NCBI GenBank assembly: GCA_013995675.1
Contig: VWRR01000001.1
Location: 558,001 to 622,000 of the forward strand
DNA from: Cyanidiococcus yangmingshanensis
Lineage: Eukaryota; Rhodophyta; Bangiophyceae; Cyanidiales; Cyanidiaceae
DNA length: 64,000 nucleotides
Direction of reading: 5' to 3'
Shown here: positions 18,220 through 27,654 of the stretch, one piece after another
Numbering within the stretch: the first letter of the stretch is position 1
How the letters are laid out: every line of letters starts with the position of its first letter
Position numbers and translations under genes: made by a program
The notes under the pieces: generated by a model
What the model was told of the DNA's origin: nothing
Database searches by the model: none
What the model saw: only the letters and a program-made list of their open reading frames with translations

Positions 18220-19539
18220 ATGGGTATGTATCTGCAACGAGCAGACCGGAAGCTTTGGTCTCGTCCCATGTTTGCTGTCACGACAGCGCTCTTATTTCGA
18301 ACCAGGTGGAGTCGTCTGCCGAGAAAGCCAGCACGTTTGTCGTCGACGCGACCGCCAACGGTGTCGCTCGCGGGTGGTCGAAACCGTAGCGAACGGTTCC
18401 CATCTGACTCTGCGAAGAAAGGAACTTCATCTGCTGGAAAAAGAAAGGATGGGGCCAAAGCGACGCGGCAGTTCAAAAGTGGCCTCGGCTTTGCCAAGCC
18501 GTCAAACGAAGGACAGGCTCGGCCTCTGTTGCGACCAGGGACGGTTTCACCGCGACGAACCGTGCCAGCTCACATCCAACGACCGAGCTATGTGGAGACA
18601 GGGCACCCACCACGCTCTTCAAGGCTCTTTCCCCGAATGCCCTGGGACATTGAGGTCAAGACACCGGAACAGATCGAGCGAATGCGCAAAGCAGGTCGCA
18701 TCGCTCGCGAGGTCCTCGATATCGCCTGCCAGGCCGTTCACGTCGGTATGACGACAGACGAGATTGATGCCATTGTTCACGAAGAGACGATTCGAAGAGA
18801 TGCGTATCCATCGCCGCTAAACTACAGCGGGTTTCCCAAGTCATGCTGCACCTCGATCAATGAGGTTATCTGTCACGGGATCCCGGACTCGACCCGTTTA
18901 CGGGACGGCGACATCATCAACATCGACGTAACCTGCTACGTTGATGGTGTTCATGGCGATTGTTCGGAAATGGTTCTCGTTGGCAATGTCGATGAGGCCG
19001 GTCGGAAGCTGGTCAAGGTGACCTTCGAGTGTCTCGAAAAGGCGATCCGCATCTGTCGACCTGGGACAGACTACAGCACAATCGGTGCAGTGATTGAGGA
19101 GCACGCTACCCAACATGGTTTCGGAGTCGCTCGAGACTTTTTCGGACACGGTATCGGCCATGAGTTCCACGACATGCCCAACATCCTGCATTTCCGGAAT
19201 CGCGAACCGTACGGAAGAATGAAGGTTGGACATACGTTCACGATTGAGCCAATGTTGCACGAGACCATGAACACGCGCTATCGCGTCTGGTCTGATGGAT
19301 GGACCGCTGTTACAGAGGATGGAGCACGCTCTGCTCAATACGAACACACGCTGCTGATCGTTGAGGACGGAGTAGAGATCCTGACGCAGAAGACGCCAGA
19401 TTCCTTTCCGTACTTTTGGGAGAAGAATGGCAGCGCCAGGTGCTTCTCCCTGAACGGAGCGCGTCGATATACCTTGTGGGTGGAAAAATTCTTTCGTGAC
19501 CCGAGTCTCCTCGGACACACGATCTTCGCATTCTCCTGA
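18220..19539 (+). CDS. MAP1: methionine aminopeptidase type I, organelle-type
   Basis: Removes initiator Met from nascent proteins; a di-metal pitta-bread enzyme. It has 439 residues, of which about 140 N-terminal ones are basic and Ser/Arg-rich (presequence). The catalytic domain starts at MPWDIEVKTPEQIERMRKAG. Key residues: His in NEVICHGIP, Asp in IINIDVT and GDCSEM, His in FGHGIGHEFHD, Glu in FTIEPM, Glu in AQYEHTLL. It lacks the zinc-finger N-terminus of cytosolic MAP1A and resembles MAP1B-D. After FPYFWEK, where relatives end, there is an unmatched 37-residue tail; a one-base shift there would give a stop 9 codons on, so the tail may be an artefact. Confidence 0.92.
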   Translation: MGMYLQRADRKLWSRPMFAVTTALLFRTRWSRLPRKPARLSSTRPPTVSLAGGRNRSERFPSDSAKKGTSSAGKRKDGAKATRQFKSGLGFAKPSNEGQARPLLRPGTVSPRRTVPAHIQRPSYVETGHPPRSSRLFPRMPWDIEVKTPEQIERMRKAGRIAREVLDIACQAVHVGMTTDEIDAIVHEETIRRDAYPSPLNYSGFPKSCCTSINEVICHGIPDSTRLRDGDIINIDVTCYVDGVHGDCSEMVLVGNVDEAGRKLVKVTFECLEKAIRICRPGTDYSTIGAVIEEHATQHGFGVARDFFGHGIGHEFHDMPNILHFRNREPYGRMKVGHTFTIEPMLHETMNTRYRVWSDGWTAVTEDGARSAQYEHTLLIVEDGVEILTQKTPDSFPYFWEKNGSARCFSLNGARRYTLWVEKFFRDPSLLGHTIFAFS

Positions 19540-20314
19540 GCTAAGTTTCGATCGAGTAGGAAAAACGCAGCGAGTGTCTTGCCTGGCTACAGCGTCGCGT
19601 TTGATGCTGGCCTCCGCATTGGGCCTCTTGAGTCGGCGCGCGTTGCCCCGAGTGCCAGTATCGAAACTCACCACATGCTCAAGCTCGATTCATGATGTCG
19701 CTCGTAAAACAAACCACGACGGACACGTTCACATTCGGTTTCGTTCAAGAGCGGCGGTTTCAGCGTTTCATCCTCGGCTTACGAGCGCGGACCAAGACGA
19801 TCACTGCCTCGGCTGTCTGGCAATCAAGAGCGCATCGCGGACTCGACAAGAGTAGTGTCATCGTGGTCGATCCTCTTCTCTGACTGCGTAGACGTAGAGA
19901 CCCTTGTTATTTTCGCTGGGCGATGGATTCGTCGAGAGGTGTGCCACTGAGCCGATACCCAACACTTGAAAGAATGCACCCATACAGCACCCGCTCCGGT
20001 AGCGGCGCTTCGAGGATGCTCGTGCGAACTGACCACATGCCACATGCAACGCGGCTGAAAAGCTCTGGAATAGAACGCTTTGGGATCCTCTGTTGACTTG
20101 CATCTGAACCGTCGGGTGAACGTTTTGGTCTTTTCAGCATCGGTTTCAGGGAGTGTCGCATCGATGAGCCGTTCGTCCCGTTGCATCCCTGTCCGGCGCG
20201 GAATTGTCTGCAACCGTCTCTGTGCAGCGCTCGTTTCGAAAAAGAACTTGTAACTGTTCCGGACGTGTGCGGGTCAGCTCGGGGCCTGTTTGGCCGCTTT
20301 CTTCCTGAGACGGT
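19540..20314. other. intergenic, no gene recognised
   Basis: About 775 bases between two plus-strand genes. Only shadow-like short frames. Confidence 0.5.
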
Positions 20315-20980
20315 ATGCCGACTACGTCAAGTACGCACACCTCCCGGTTCACGGCTGGTCGAGTGAAACGCTTGCTTCAAACGAACGACGAAGTCGGCCA
20401 TATGGCCGCTAGTGTGCCCGTTCTTGTTGGGCACGCTGCAGAGCACTTTCTGCGGGACTTGAGCTTACAGGCAGCAGCGAATGCTCAACAGATGGGCGCT
20501 GCAACGATCACGGCAAGTTTGCTGAAGTATACAGTGGAACACGAGGAGCGCTTTCGCTTTCTGCGGCCGCTATTTGAGCAGGTGCCACCAGTTGGAGACC
20601 TGGAGTCTACTCGTGGCGCTGGCCACGGCGACGGTCGAAGGCGTTCCAAAGGCACCAAAACAAGATCGAGGACTAAGCGAAAAGCAGCAACTGTTCCTCC
20701 GGCGTCCAGGAGGCGCCGTCGAGCCGCCAAAGTGACCGAGTCGACGGTGGAGCACTCGTCGGAAGTCTCACGCTCGCGAACAGAGCGACTAGAGAAGGTG
20801 CAAGTGGCTCCAAAACTGGAGGCATCAAGTATAGACACCAGTGCCCCGACCACAGTCGAGCAGAACTCGACATCAATGGAGTTGGCCTCGGATCCAGTCC
20901 AACCGAACGCGACTACAGTTGCACCCGAGGCTCGTCAGATTCTGGAAGAAGACTATGATGACGAGGACGAAGCCAGATAA
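20315..20980 (+). CDS. negative cofactor 2 alpha (DRAP1) histone-fold protein
   Basis: NC2-alpha pairs with NC2-beta on TBP-bound promoters and blocks TFIIA/TFIIB entry. The histone fold occupies about residues 11-88: FTAGRVKRLLQTNDEVG, AASVPVLVGHAAEHFLRDL, ATITASLLKYTVEHEERFRFL. This follows the NC2-alpha pattern (FPxARIKKIMQxDEEIG, VPVIISRALELFL, EQQFDFL) rather than NF-YC or CHRAC. The rest is a basic stretch (RRRSKGTKTRSRTKRK) that could be a nuclear signal, then a Ser/Thr-rich linker and an acidic tail ending YDDEDEAR. It is a complete, single-frame gene. Confidence 0.85.
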   Translation: MPTTSSTHTSRFTAGRVKRLLQTNDEVGHMAASVPVLVGHAAEHFLRDLSLQAAANAQQMGAATITASLLKYTVEHEERFRFLRPLFEQVPPVGDLESTRGAGHGDGRRRSKGTKTRSRTKRKAATVPPASRRRRRAAKVTESTVEHSSEVSRSRTERLEKVQVAPKLEASSIDTSAPTTVEQNSTSMELASDPVQPNATTVAPEARQILEEDYDDEDEAR

Positions 20981-21851
20981 CGACCGTCTGCGTGATGCAT
21001 CGCTCTTGGGTCTGACTTGATGCTAAACGGTGTCCGTACCCTAAGCTTTGAGGCGCATCTCGCGGTGCATCGACGAAACCAAGATAGATTCTTGACTTTA
21101 TCGTCTGAGCGAGACATTCACGGTCAAGAATAAATTGATGGAAAGGTGTCCACGTCCTGATTATTGGGGGACGCCATATACACCGGCTTCCGTTGAGACT
21201 CTAGAGTCATGTGGAACGCTCTGGGTTATGCACTTGTTGGGTATTCGCGAAGGGTTTCAGTTCCTCACAGACACACCTGTCGTGAACCTGAGGCTGTGAT
21301 GCCGATCCATGCGAACTTGCAGAATCATATCTACGATTACACTCCGTCCTACTTTGCCTGGGATAAAAGACCGTGCATGGCTTGTGTGCCGTGGCCAGGT
21401 AAACGCTGCCTCTTCATAGACTGCGACGCGGTTGGCATGGCTCCTCGTGTATTCCACGATCTGACTCTACGGTCTCGAAACCATGGATTCTAAGAGCTAC
21501 CTCTCGGCTGCGTGGGGCACAAACCGGTCGTTTCATGAAGCAGAACGTCGAGAGCAGGGGCGTATCTCCAGCCTTGAAGGATCACCGAACGAGATCCGAT
21601 CGTTCGCTTTCGAGCAGGCCCGCAGAACGCAAGTTCAACGAAAACGTATTGTCGAATGCATTGTCGTTGCGGGAGAGGCATTGTGCCGGGCGAGCGACTG
21701 GAAACGTCCAGTTCCGAGCATGCACCTCGAGCGGAAAACTCGTCTCGCACAGGTTCACAACGACCACCACCTTGTGTTCTTCGCTGCCTCTCGCACAACG
21801 CTCTATCAAGCAGCGGTACGTTGAGAGTCAAGACTCTGGAGAACGGCATCG
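20981..21851. other. intergenic, no gene recognised
   Basis: About 870 bases. Frames at 21490-22104 on the minus strand and 21535-21939 on the plus strand overlap the next gene and look like shadows. Confidence 0.5.
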
Positions 21852-22472
21852 ATGGCGTTCGAGTCAACTGCTGGAAAACGACGCCGGGCTCAGGAACAAG
21901 TGCGCCGAGCTCGACTCCGAGACTTCCTCGAGTCGTTAGAGCGCGAGGACTGGAGCGAGGATGAGAACGAGGCGCTTCCCCAGCGCTTTTCACAGGAGGC
22001 GAGCGAGTCAGTGTCAGTGACCACCACGGCGTCCTCGTCTCAGAAGACTGGTCGTCGAGCCAAGAGGAAAGCAAACCACGCCACGGATGAGGTCGGAGCA
22101 CCAATCGAAGCGGAGGATCTTCAGCTGCCCTCGAGTGATCCGAGCGTCAAAAGAGCCGATGGAGCGGAGCTCGAGAGCCGCCTCGCTGCTTTTCCAGAAA
22201 CAGAGGACACGCGAACGTCACACTGGAGCCTGTCGCAGCTGGCTCGTCTCAACGTTCGTTATCCGTGGCTGGCTCAACGCGGTATCCAGGAAGGATGGTT
22301 GTTCTTTACGAGTGCACCAGCAGCGCAGAGTCAACGACCGCCACGCCACCTGTGTGATGTATGTGGTTATGAGGCGTGCTACACATGTACACGTTGCGGT
22401 GCATTCACCTGCAGTCTCGGCTGTACTCGAACGCATCATGAGACCCGCTGTCTACGCTCGTGGCAGCCATGA
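21852..22472 (+). CDS. ZNHIT1/SWC6-like HIT zinc-finger protein
   Basis: Subunit of SWR1/SRCAP-type remodelers that exchange H2A for H2A.Z. It has 206 residues. The N-terminus RRRAQEQVRRARLRDFLESLERED matches the ZNHIT1 helix that binds the complex, followed by an acidic linker. The C-terminal zf-HIT domain (about 163-200) has the Cys/His set CDVCGYEACYTCTRCG, CSLGCTRTHHETRC. Relatives end almost the same way (HQETRCLKW; here HHETRCLRSW). Complete in one frame. The family assignment is good; complex membership is inferred from the family. Confidence 0.85.
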   Translation: MAFESTAGKRRRAQEQVRRARLRDFLESLEREDWSEDENEALPQRFSQEASESVSVTTTASSSQKTGRRAKRKANHATDEVGAPIEAEDLQLPSSDPSVKRADGAELESRLAAFPETEDTRTSHWSLSQLARLNVRYPWLAQRGIQEGWLFFTSAPAAQSQRPPRHLCDVCGYEACYTCTRCGAFTCSLGCTRTHHETRCLRSWQP

Positions 22473-22979
22473 CCGAGAACGAGAGACCGTAGCTCGTCGG
22501 AAGCAAAGACGTGTCGTCGAAGCGGTCTTATCTCGGCAAGGGCACCGTTGGCCAGCATGGTTCGTCAACTGTCTTGAACGATGGACTAGGTTGGCGTTCT
22601 CGCGCAACACCGGTTGTGACGGTGCCTCATCAGACCAGTTACTCGGACGAGATTGAACTGGTTTCAAAGGTGTGCGTGTCGGGACGTCGACGAGCGTCGG
22701 GCCGGCCTAGGAGGCTATTTTTGAAGTTTTCATCGTCCGGAGACCCCCAGAATAAAGTGATCTGAGGGAATGGCAACGACCAGTCTGATTTCTAGGGCCA
22801 TCAGTGGCTCGCCCTCCATAAGTATAGATAAAGCCCTCTATTGCAGGTTTGTCCTTGATGGATGCGACAATGTTTTCACATCCGTGCACTGCAGAATGTG
22901 AATTTCAGGAGGGCGACCCCTTCCAGGAGCAAAGTTCGATCCCGTCCAGCAAGCATGGTTCCCTGAAAAACTGGGCTCG
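22473..22979. other. intergenic, no gene recognised
   Basis: About 500 bases between convergent genes. Probably 3' flanks. Confidence 0.5.
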
Positions 22980-24857
22980 TCACGAAGCGTCCTTCTCTGG
23001 TGGGCTCGCCGTCGGCTCGGTCTTATCGACGCGAACCGCTTTGGTATCGGTGGTCTCTATCACCGGAGAGACGCTCTCCTCGCCGGTGTCATCGCCGAAA
23101 ATCTGTTGGAAAAGGCGTGCATATCGCTCACCCTCGGCACCAAGAACTTCTTTCAGTTGCGCTGTGCTGTCGAGAAAGTCCTGAACATTGAACCCCAGTT
23201 GTGTACAGAGATTGCGCAAGGCGCGCTTATCTTCAGCGGTGATCGTACCCTCCTTCACCATCTTTTCAATATCGTAAAGAATACGCATCATGCCGACCTC
23301 GGAGCGAATCTTCTCGGCAATCTCTGGGGTGAGCATGTTTTCCAGGATCTTCATGAGCTCCTTGAGGTAGGTTTCGTCTACTGATGCATTCGGATCAGCG
23401 AGCGTCGCTGATACGGCCATTTGGAACACAAATCGTGCTGCTTCATCTTTGATGCTCCTCGCTGTCTCTTCGTCAATGCGCAGAATATGCTCCAGCAACG
23501 ATAACGACTGCATGGTCTCTTCAAGACGCTTCATATCTTCGGGACGGAGTTCGCGCTCTGCCTGTGGTTGCTCCTGAACCAGAGTCCGAATCACATAACG
23601 TCGGTAAAGATCCTGGATATCCTGACGATTTCGATGTCGACCGGCGTATATCAGACGTTGTGAGAACGGTGTTCGTTCTGCGGCGCCAACTAGCGGTATC
23701 GTTTCACTGTCAGGTTTCGGAAGCATCTCTGCGAGATGGGATCCTCGCTGGCTGATTCCCACCAGCGCCTTCATGCCAAAATCTGAGGCAACGACTGCTT
23801 GAGCTTGCCGGCGCATCTCCTCTATCGCCTTCGATACGACACGAGCGATACAGCCGTTGGCAACGGAGACCAGTTTGTCCAGCGTCCATTGTTCTTCCTG
23901 GAGTGCGCGTTGCAGTGCTTTCGCCCGCTCGCTCTCGGATGTGTCGGCATTATTCTCAGCGCCAGAAAGAAAACGGTCAACACGGTACTCCAAAGAATCC
24001 GGTGGATAGGAACTGCCATCGGTCATAATCACATCCGATTTCATCGACACATCCAGCCGCAGACGTCCTGCGAGGTCTGCCCTCTGGTCGATACGCTTTG
24101 CAGCGGCTTCAGCTTCAGAGTCGCGGGGTCTTTTTCGGTCAGTTACGTCGCTGTCGAAGAGATTCTTTTGGCTGCTGTCGCGAAGAGCGTCTTCCTCGGC
24201 TTCATCACTGTTGCCAAGGTCCTGCAACGCTGTCTTGAGGAACTGCTCGAACTCGGCGGTGCGTTGTCGCTGACGGTGGCGCCAGTACCACGAAACGCCA
24301 GTTGCAGCCGCACCGACGGCAAGGATGCCGGGAACCACTACGCGAGCGGTACGATGAAGTAGGGCTTGGCGCTGCCTCCGTCGAGCCAACGACTCCAGAT
24401 AAGCTCGCTCCGAGGGCAGAACGAGTCGCGTCCTGGTAGAGTGTCCTCGTTGTGTCTCTCCAGTCGCGTTCCGGGCAATAAGGCTCCGTTCACTAGAGCG
24501 GGTCTGGGTAGGGCTAGAAAAGGCTCGTGCCGCCGGAGGAGTACCGATCGAACACCACATAGCCAACAGGGCAAGAAGCAGAGAACGCGGCCAACTCGGT
24601 GTCGAAACAGCTCTCCGTGATCCCACGCTCCCTTGATCTGCCCATAAGGCTGTCGAACGAGTCTCAAATTGGGCTAAAAACTGTTCGTGGTTCTGGCCAG
24701 AAGCATCCGACCCCGAGGCCAATACGCAAAAGGCTTGAGGTCTCGATTGACCAGCTCTAGGTTGTACTTGTCGTCGGTGACTTGCCCGCTCGTGCGCGAA
24801 CCCAACCCTCCCGACGAAAGGGACCGGTAGAGTGTATGGCGTTAAAAAAAGCAGCAT
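22980..24857 (-). CDS. Tic110-like plastid inner-envelope helical protein
   Basis: 625 residues. The N-terminal about 90 are a presequence-like, Arg/Ser-rich stretch, then a hydrophobic segment SLLLALLAMWCSIG near 95-110 and a second one VVVPGILAVGAAATGVSWYW near 170. The rest is soluble, acidic and helical, with repeated helix pairs such as LEHILRIDEETARSIKDEA, LTPEIAEKIRSEVGMM and EGTITAEDKRALRNLCTQLG. That texture and layout (membrane anchor, then helical repeats facing the stroma) fit Tic110, the inner-envelope import scaffold, which is shorter in red algae than in plants. The match is by pattern, not by a unique motif; another plastid scaffold is possible. Intact in one frame. Confidence 0.55.
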   Translation of the reverse strand: MLLFLTPYTLPVPFVGRVGFAHERASHRRQVQPRAGQSRPQAFCVLASGSDASGQNHEQFLAQFETRSTALWADQGSVGSRRAVSTPSWPRSLLLALLAMWCSIGTPPAARAFSSPTQTRSSERSLIARNATGETQRGHSTRTRLVLPSERAYLESLARRRQRQALLHRTARVVVPGILAVGAAATGVSWYWRHRQRQRTAEFEQFLKTALQDLGNSDEAEEDALRDSSQKNLFDSDVTDRKRPRDSEAEAAAKRIDQRADLAGRLRLDVSMKSDVIMTDGSSYPPDSLEYRVDRFLSGAENNADTSESERAKALQRALQEEQWTLDKLVSVANGCIARVVSKAIEEMRRQAQAVVASDFGMKALVGISQRGSHLAEMLPKPDSETIPLVGAAERTPFSQRLIYAGRHRNRQDIQDLYRRYVIRTLVQEQPQAERELRPEDMKRLEETMQSLSLLEHILRIDEETARSIKDEAARFVFQMAVSATLADPNASVDETYLKELMKILENMLTPEIAEKIRSEVGMMRILYDIEKMVKEGTITAEDKRALRNLCTQLGFNVQDFLDSTAQLKEVLGAEGERYARLFQQIFGDDTGEESVSPVIETTDTKAVRVDKTEPTASPPEKDAS

Positions 24858-25334
24858 CTACAGAGCAACTTGTGGTCTATTCCTCAAAAAAAGATGAACG
24901 CTTCGCAGAACCTTCGAGAGTAACGCCGTCAATACCGACGCCGGACGCGATCATGGCGTGGCATGCGACCTTTTCCGGCACCAAGTGCGCGACGACCAGG
25001 ACGCCTTCGAAAGCCACTTTGCCGTTTTTATGTCCGTGAGCGTCCGGAAAACGATCTGCATCGATGATGATCAATCGGGTAGGCTGCATGGCCAAGCGGT
25101 CGCCTTCAAACGAACCATCAAGCACTCAAAGCCCTGACCCGTCGATCGACAGGAACCTTCGAATACTTTCAGACAGGCGTTCTGAGGGCGCTTTGGGGCC
25201 TCTCTCAGCAGCATGAGGATCTATCGTGCCATGCTCGATGACCGTTGAGAAAGGACCTGTGACCTTGCAGGGGTGCAAACGATTGCTGTTCAAGAAGAGA
25301 AGGAGGATTTGGAGCACTCCTCGTCTCAGGTAAC
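24858..25334. other. intergenic, no gene recognised
   Basis: About 480 bases. A 82-codon minus-strand frame (24877-25125) has no recognisable features. Confidence 0.5.
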
Positions 25335-26336
25335 TCAAGTCGCCGCGGATACTGTCCATGGCCAGAGCGACGCAGAAGGGCGCTGGAGCCAGTTCATACC
25401 CATTGAAGAGGTGATCCAGCTCCAGATCCACCCTCGGCCAAAAGGCAAAAAAGTTAGCAAGTACCACGCGATAGCACTAATCTGGACGAGCATGAAGAAT
25501 AGCGCCAACAGAGCCAGATGTCGCATGCTCGTTGCGAGCGCGAGCAGCAACGCCATCCCATAGACGGCAGCCGCTGCTGCCCGTTCCGGCACACTGAGCG
25601 CACGGAGTTGCACCTTGAGCGGAACGACCAGCCAAGTTGATGTAATCAGAAGAATCTGTCCCAGACTGAACGCGAACGCAAACTTCTGTGGTCGCAGAAT
25701 CAACATCGGTAACAGTGCAACCGCGAGACAGGAAACTACGACGCCAGTTCCGAACACCATCGCAAACAAGAGAAACCGCTGAGTCCGAGAGCAGTGCCAC
25801 AGTTCGTCCAGGCCCCATACGTCACGTTCACTGATCGTGGCAGTGTTGAGCGAACCCGACCCTTCCAGGTCGCGCGAACGACCGCGTCCGTCTTCGAAAA
25901 GCTCGCGAACCGCGGCCCAACTAAAACTCGTTGACGTGCCCAAGTCGCGTTCGTAAGCGTACCATGGTGGATCTGTCTGTTCTTGAAGAGAATCTCGAAA
26001 TAAAGGCGCACTCATAATACCCTCTTTTCGAGAAACATTCGCAAAGAACGAACTTTTGAGTACAGAGACGGATATCGTCGCTCCCGAGTTGGACGCGAGT
26101 CCGACCCTGCGATCGCGTCCCAGGTTGGAGCGCGCCTCTATCGGGTTCGAAGAATTCATGCTACCAGCCGTTGGAACACGAATAGGTACCTTATGGATAG
26201 GGGAAGCGTGACCATAACTTAAGTTCAGAGAGGACATGGAGCGAATACGGAATGGTTCAGCGTATACATCGAGTGATAGAATCTGGGAGTATGACGGAAC
26301 GCAAGACCGTGAGGACATTTCGTCGGAGTTGTGCAT
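25335..26336 (-). CDS. SFT2-family vesicle transport membrane protein
   Basis: SFT2/Got1-type proteins act in fusion of endosome-derived vesicles with the Golgi. Four membrane segments are visible in order: FLLFAMVFGTGVVVSCLAV, FAFAFSLGQILLITSTWLVV, AAAAVYGMALLLALATSM, LALLALFFMLVQISAIAWYL. The family signatures fit: RPQKFAFAFSLGQ (KFALLYTLGN in relatives) and TFLPFGR (SYIPFGR). The frame starts at 26336, but a Met at 26015 (MSAPLFRDSLQEQ) gives a more usual 226-residue protein and I prefer it. The C-terminus extends about 30 residues beyond the usual end. Confidence 0.85.
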   Translation of the reverse strand: MHNSDEMSSRSCVPSYSQILSLDVYAEPFRIRSMSSLNLSYGHASPIHKVPIRVPTAGSMNSSNPIEARSNLGRDRRVGLASNSGATISVSVLKSSFFANVSRKEGIMSAPLFRDSLQEQTDPPWYAYERDLGTSTSFSWAAVRELFEDGRGRSRDLEGSGSLNTATISERDVWGLDELWHCSRTQRFLLFAMVFGTGVVVSCLAVALLPMLILRPQKFAFAFSLGQILLITSTWLVVPLKVQLRALSVPERAAAAAVYGMALLLALATSMRHLALLALFFMLVQISAIAWYLLTFLPFGRGWIWSWITSSMGMNWLQRPSASLWPWTVSAAT

Positions 26337-27324
26337 CGAATTTAGAAGCGCTTGATGGGCGTGCGATCGATCAAGAGCGTGAAATATGGGCTGGTTGCGC
26401 CAAGTTTGTACTTCGAGCGGCTGAATCTCGAAAATGGCACTTGTTCGAGATACCTATAGGTCATGGTGGGGTTGTTCCAACGGAGGATCCAGTCTTGTCA
26501 GCGAAAGGCAGCATGCGTCAAGGCTCGTCCCTATTGCTCCGTGAATGCATAAGGGATCGGCAGGGCTCTGGACCATCGACTCGGCTCATCCCTGGGGAAG
26601 ATAACTGTTGAGGCGGGAGACCCACGAAACGCCTTACCATTGTGCTGGAACGTTGGATGAAGATAATATGTTTCCACTCCAGTGATCGACGACAAATTTG
26701 CCCGTTCATATCGAATGCAGGTGCTGTGCTCGGCTGTACGAGAACCGCCTCGACCCGGTTTTTTCTAGGGCCTCTGAGCGGGTCAAATCTCGACACGCAA
26801 TAGTGACACGCACCTGGACGTCTTCGGATTGCGGACTGCTCGCTTCCCGGGATCTACGACAACGACATCATGGCGATACGCTGCGCATCGGATAGGAAAG
26901 AAAACGATCTATGATGTAAGGATTTGGGCTCGCTGCATTGGAGCTGAATCGAATGGACTGCCCTCGACGTGGATCGAATAGAACGTTTGAGACATACTTG
27001 TGCAGCGAGCGGTGCATCATGAGCAGGTCCAGCTCGAGCATCCTTGATGCTACGCTAGTACTTGATGCCTTTACAGTCCTGTCTATATCATTGGTTCTGC
27101 TCAATGATAATAAAGCCAAGTGTCCAACACGTGTATACTTGCCGCATTCGACAGCGACCATGGGTTCCAGATATTCCGCAACGCGGCCTCGGCCTGCTCG
27201 CGAAGCCAACACCGCTGCCAGGCTCCCAGGCCCACGATCTTTACCAGCGAGTGGCTACCTTTCCATTTCGTTTCGTTCCTCCAGCTCGTTCCTTTCCTTT
27301 TACCGCGTTCTCTACCGAAACGAC
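26337..27324. other. intergenic, no gene recognised
   Basis: About 1 kb. Overlapping frames on both strands, none with domain or signal features. Confidence 0.5.
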
Positions 27325-27654
27325 TTATATGCTCGTCGTGTTTAGCGTGCTGCTGAGGCAAGAGCCAGCAGCGGACAACTCGGAACTGCACGCAGTCGCA
27401 TAGTCAGCCAGGTTCCCGACAACACACGAGATGGCGTCAATCACGGTACTCCCGCAGTCCGAAACTGCGTTAATAACGCTGTCGGTCACGTTAACCGGTA
27501 TACCAGCAGCGAGTTGAACGCACTCAGGCAACAGCGAGTGCAGAGCCGACTGACATTCACTGAGCGTCGGTGTGGCTGCTTCAGCGTGCCAAACCAAATA
27601 CATCACACTGAGGAAGATGGTGATGAATAGAACGAGTCTGTATGTGCTTGTCAT
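27325..27654 (-). CDS. small secreted six-cysteine protein
   Basis: A 109-residue precursor. The N-terminus is a clear signal peptide (MTSTYRLVLFITIFLSVMYL, ending HAEA-A). The mature part of about 83 residues is Ser/Ala/Val-rich with six Cys (SECQS, PECVQ, SDCGS, SCVVG, ACSSE, SCLSS), an even number fitting three disulfides. There are two possible N-glycosylation sites (NVTD, NTTS). No membrane anchor. The family is unknown; it vaguely recalls small secreted helical Cys proteins, but I would not assign one. It stands alone in a gene-poor stretch. Confidence 0.6.
   Translation of the reverse strand: MTSTYRLVLFITIFLSVMYLVWHAEAATPTLSECQSALHSLLPECVQLAAGIPVNVTDSVINAVSDCGSTVIDAISCVVGNLADYATACSSELSAAGSCLSSTLNTTSI

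Noticed and set aside
18898-19674. 258-codon minus-strand frame
   Set aside because: It is antisense to the methionine aminopeptidase catalytic domain, so a shadow.
21490-22104. 204-codon minus-strand frame
   Set aside because: It is antisense to the ZNHIT1-like gene, with Arg/Ser-rich shadow composition.
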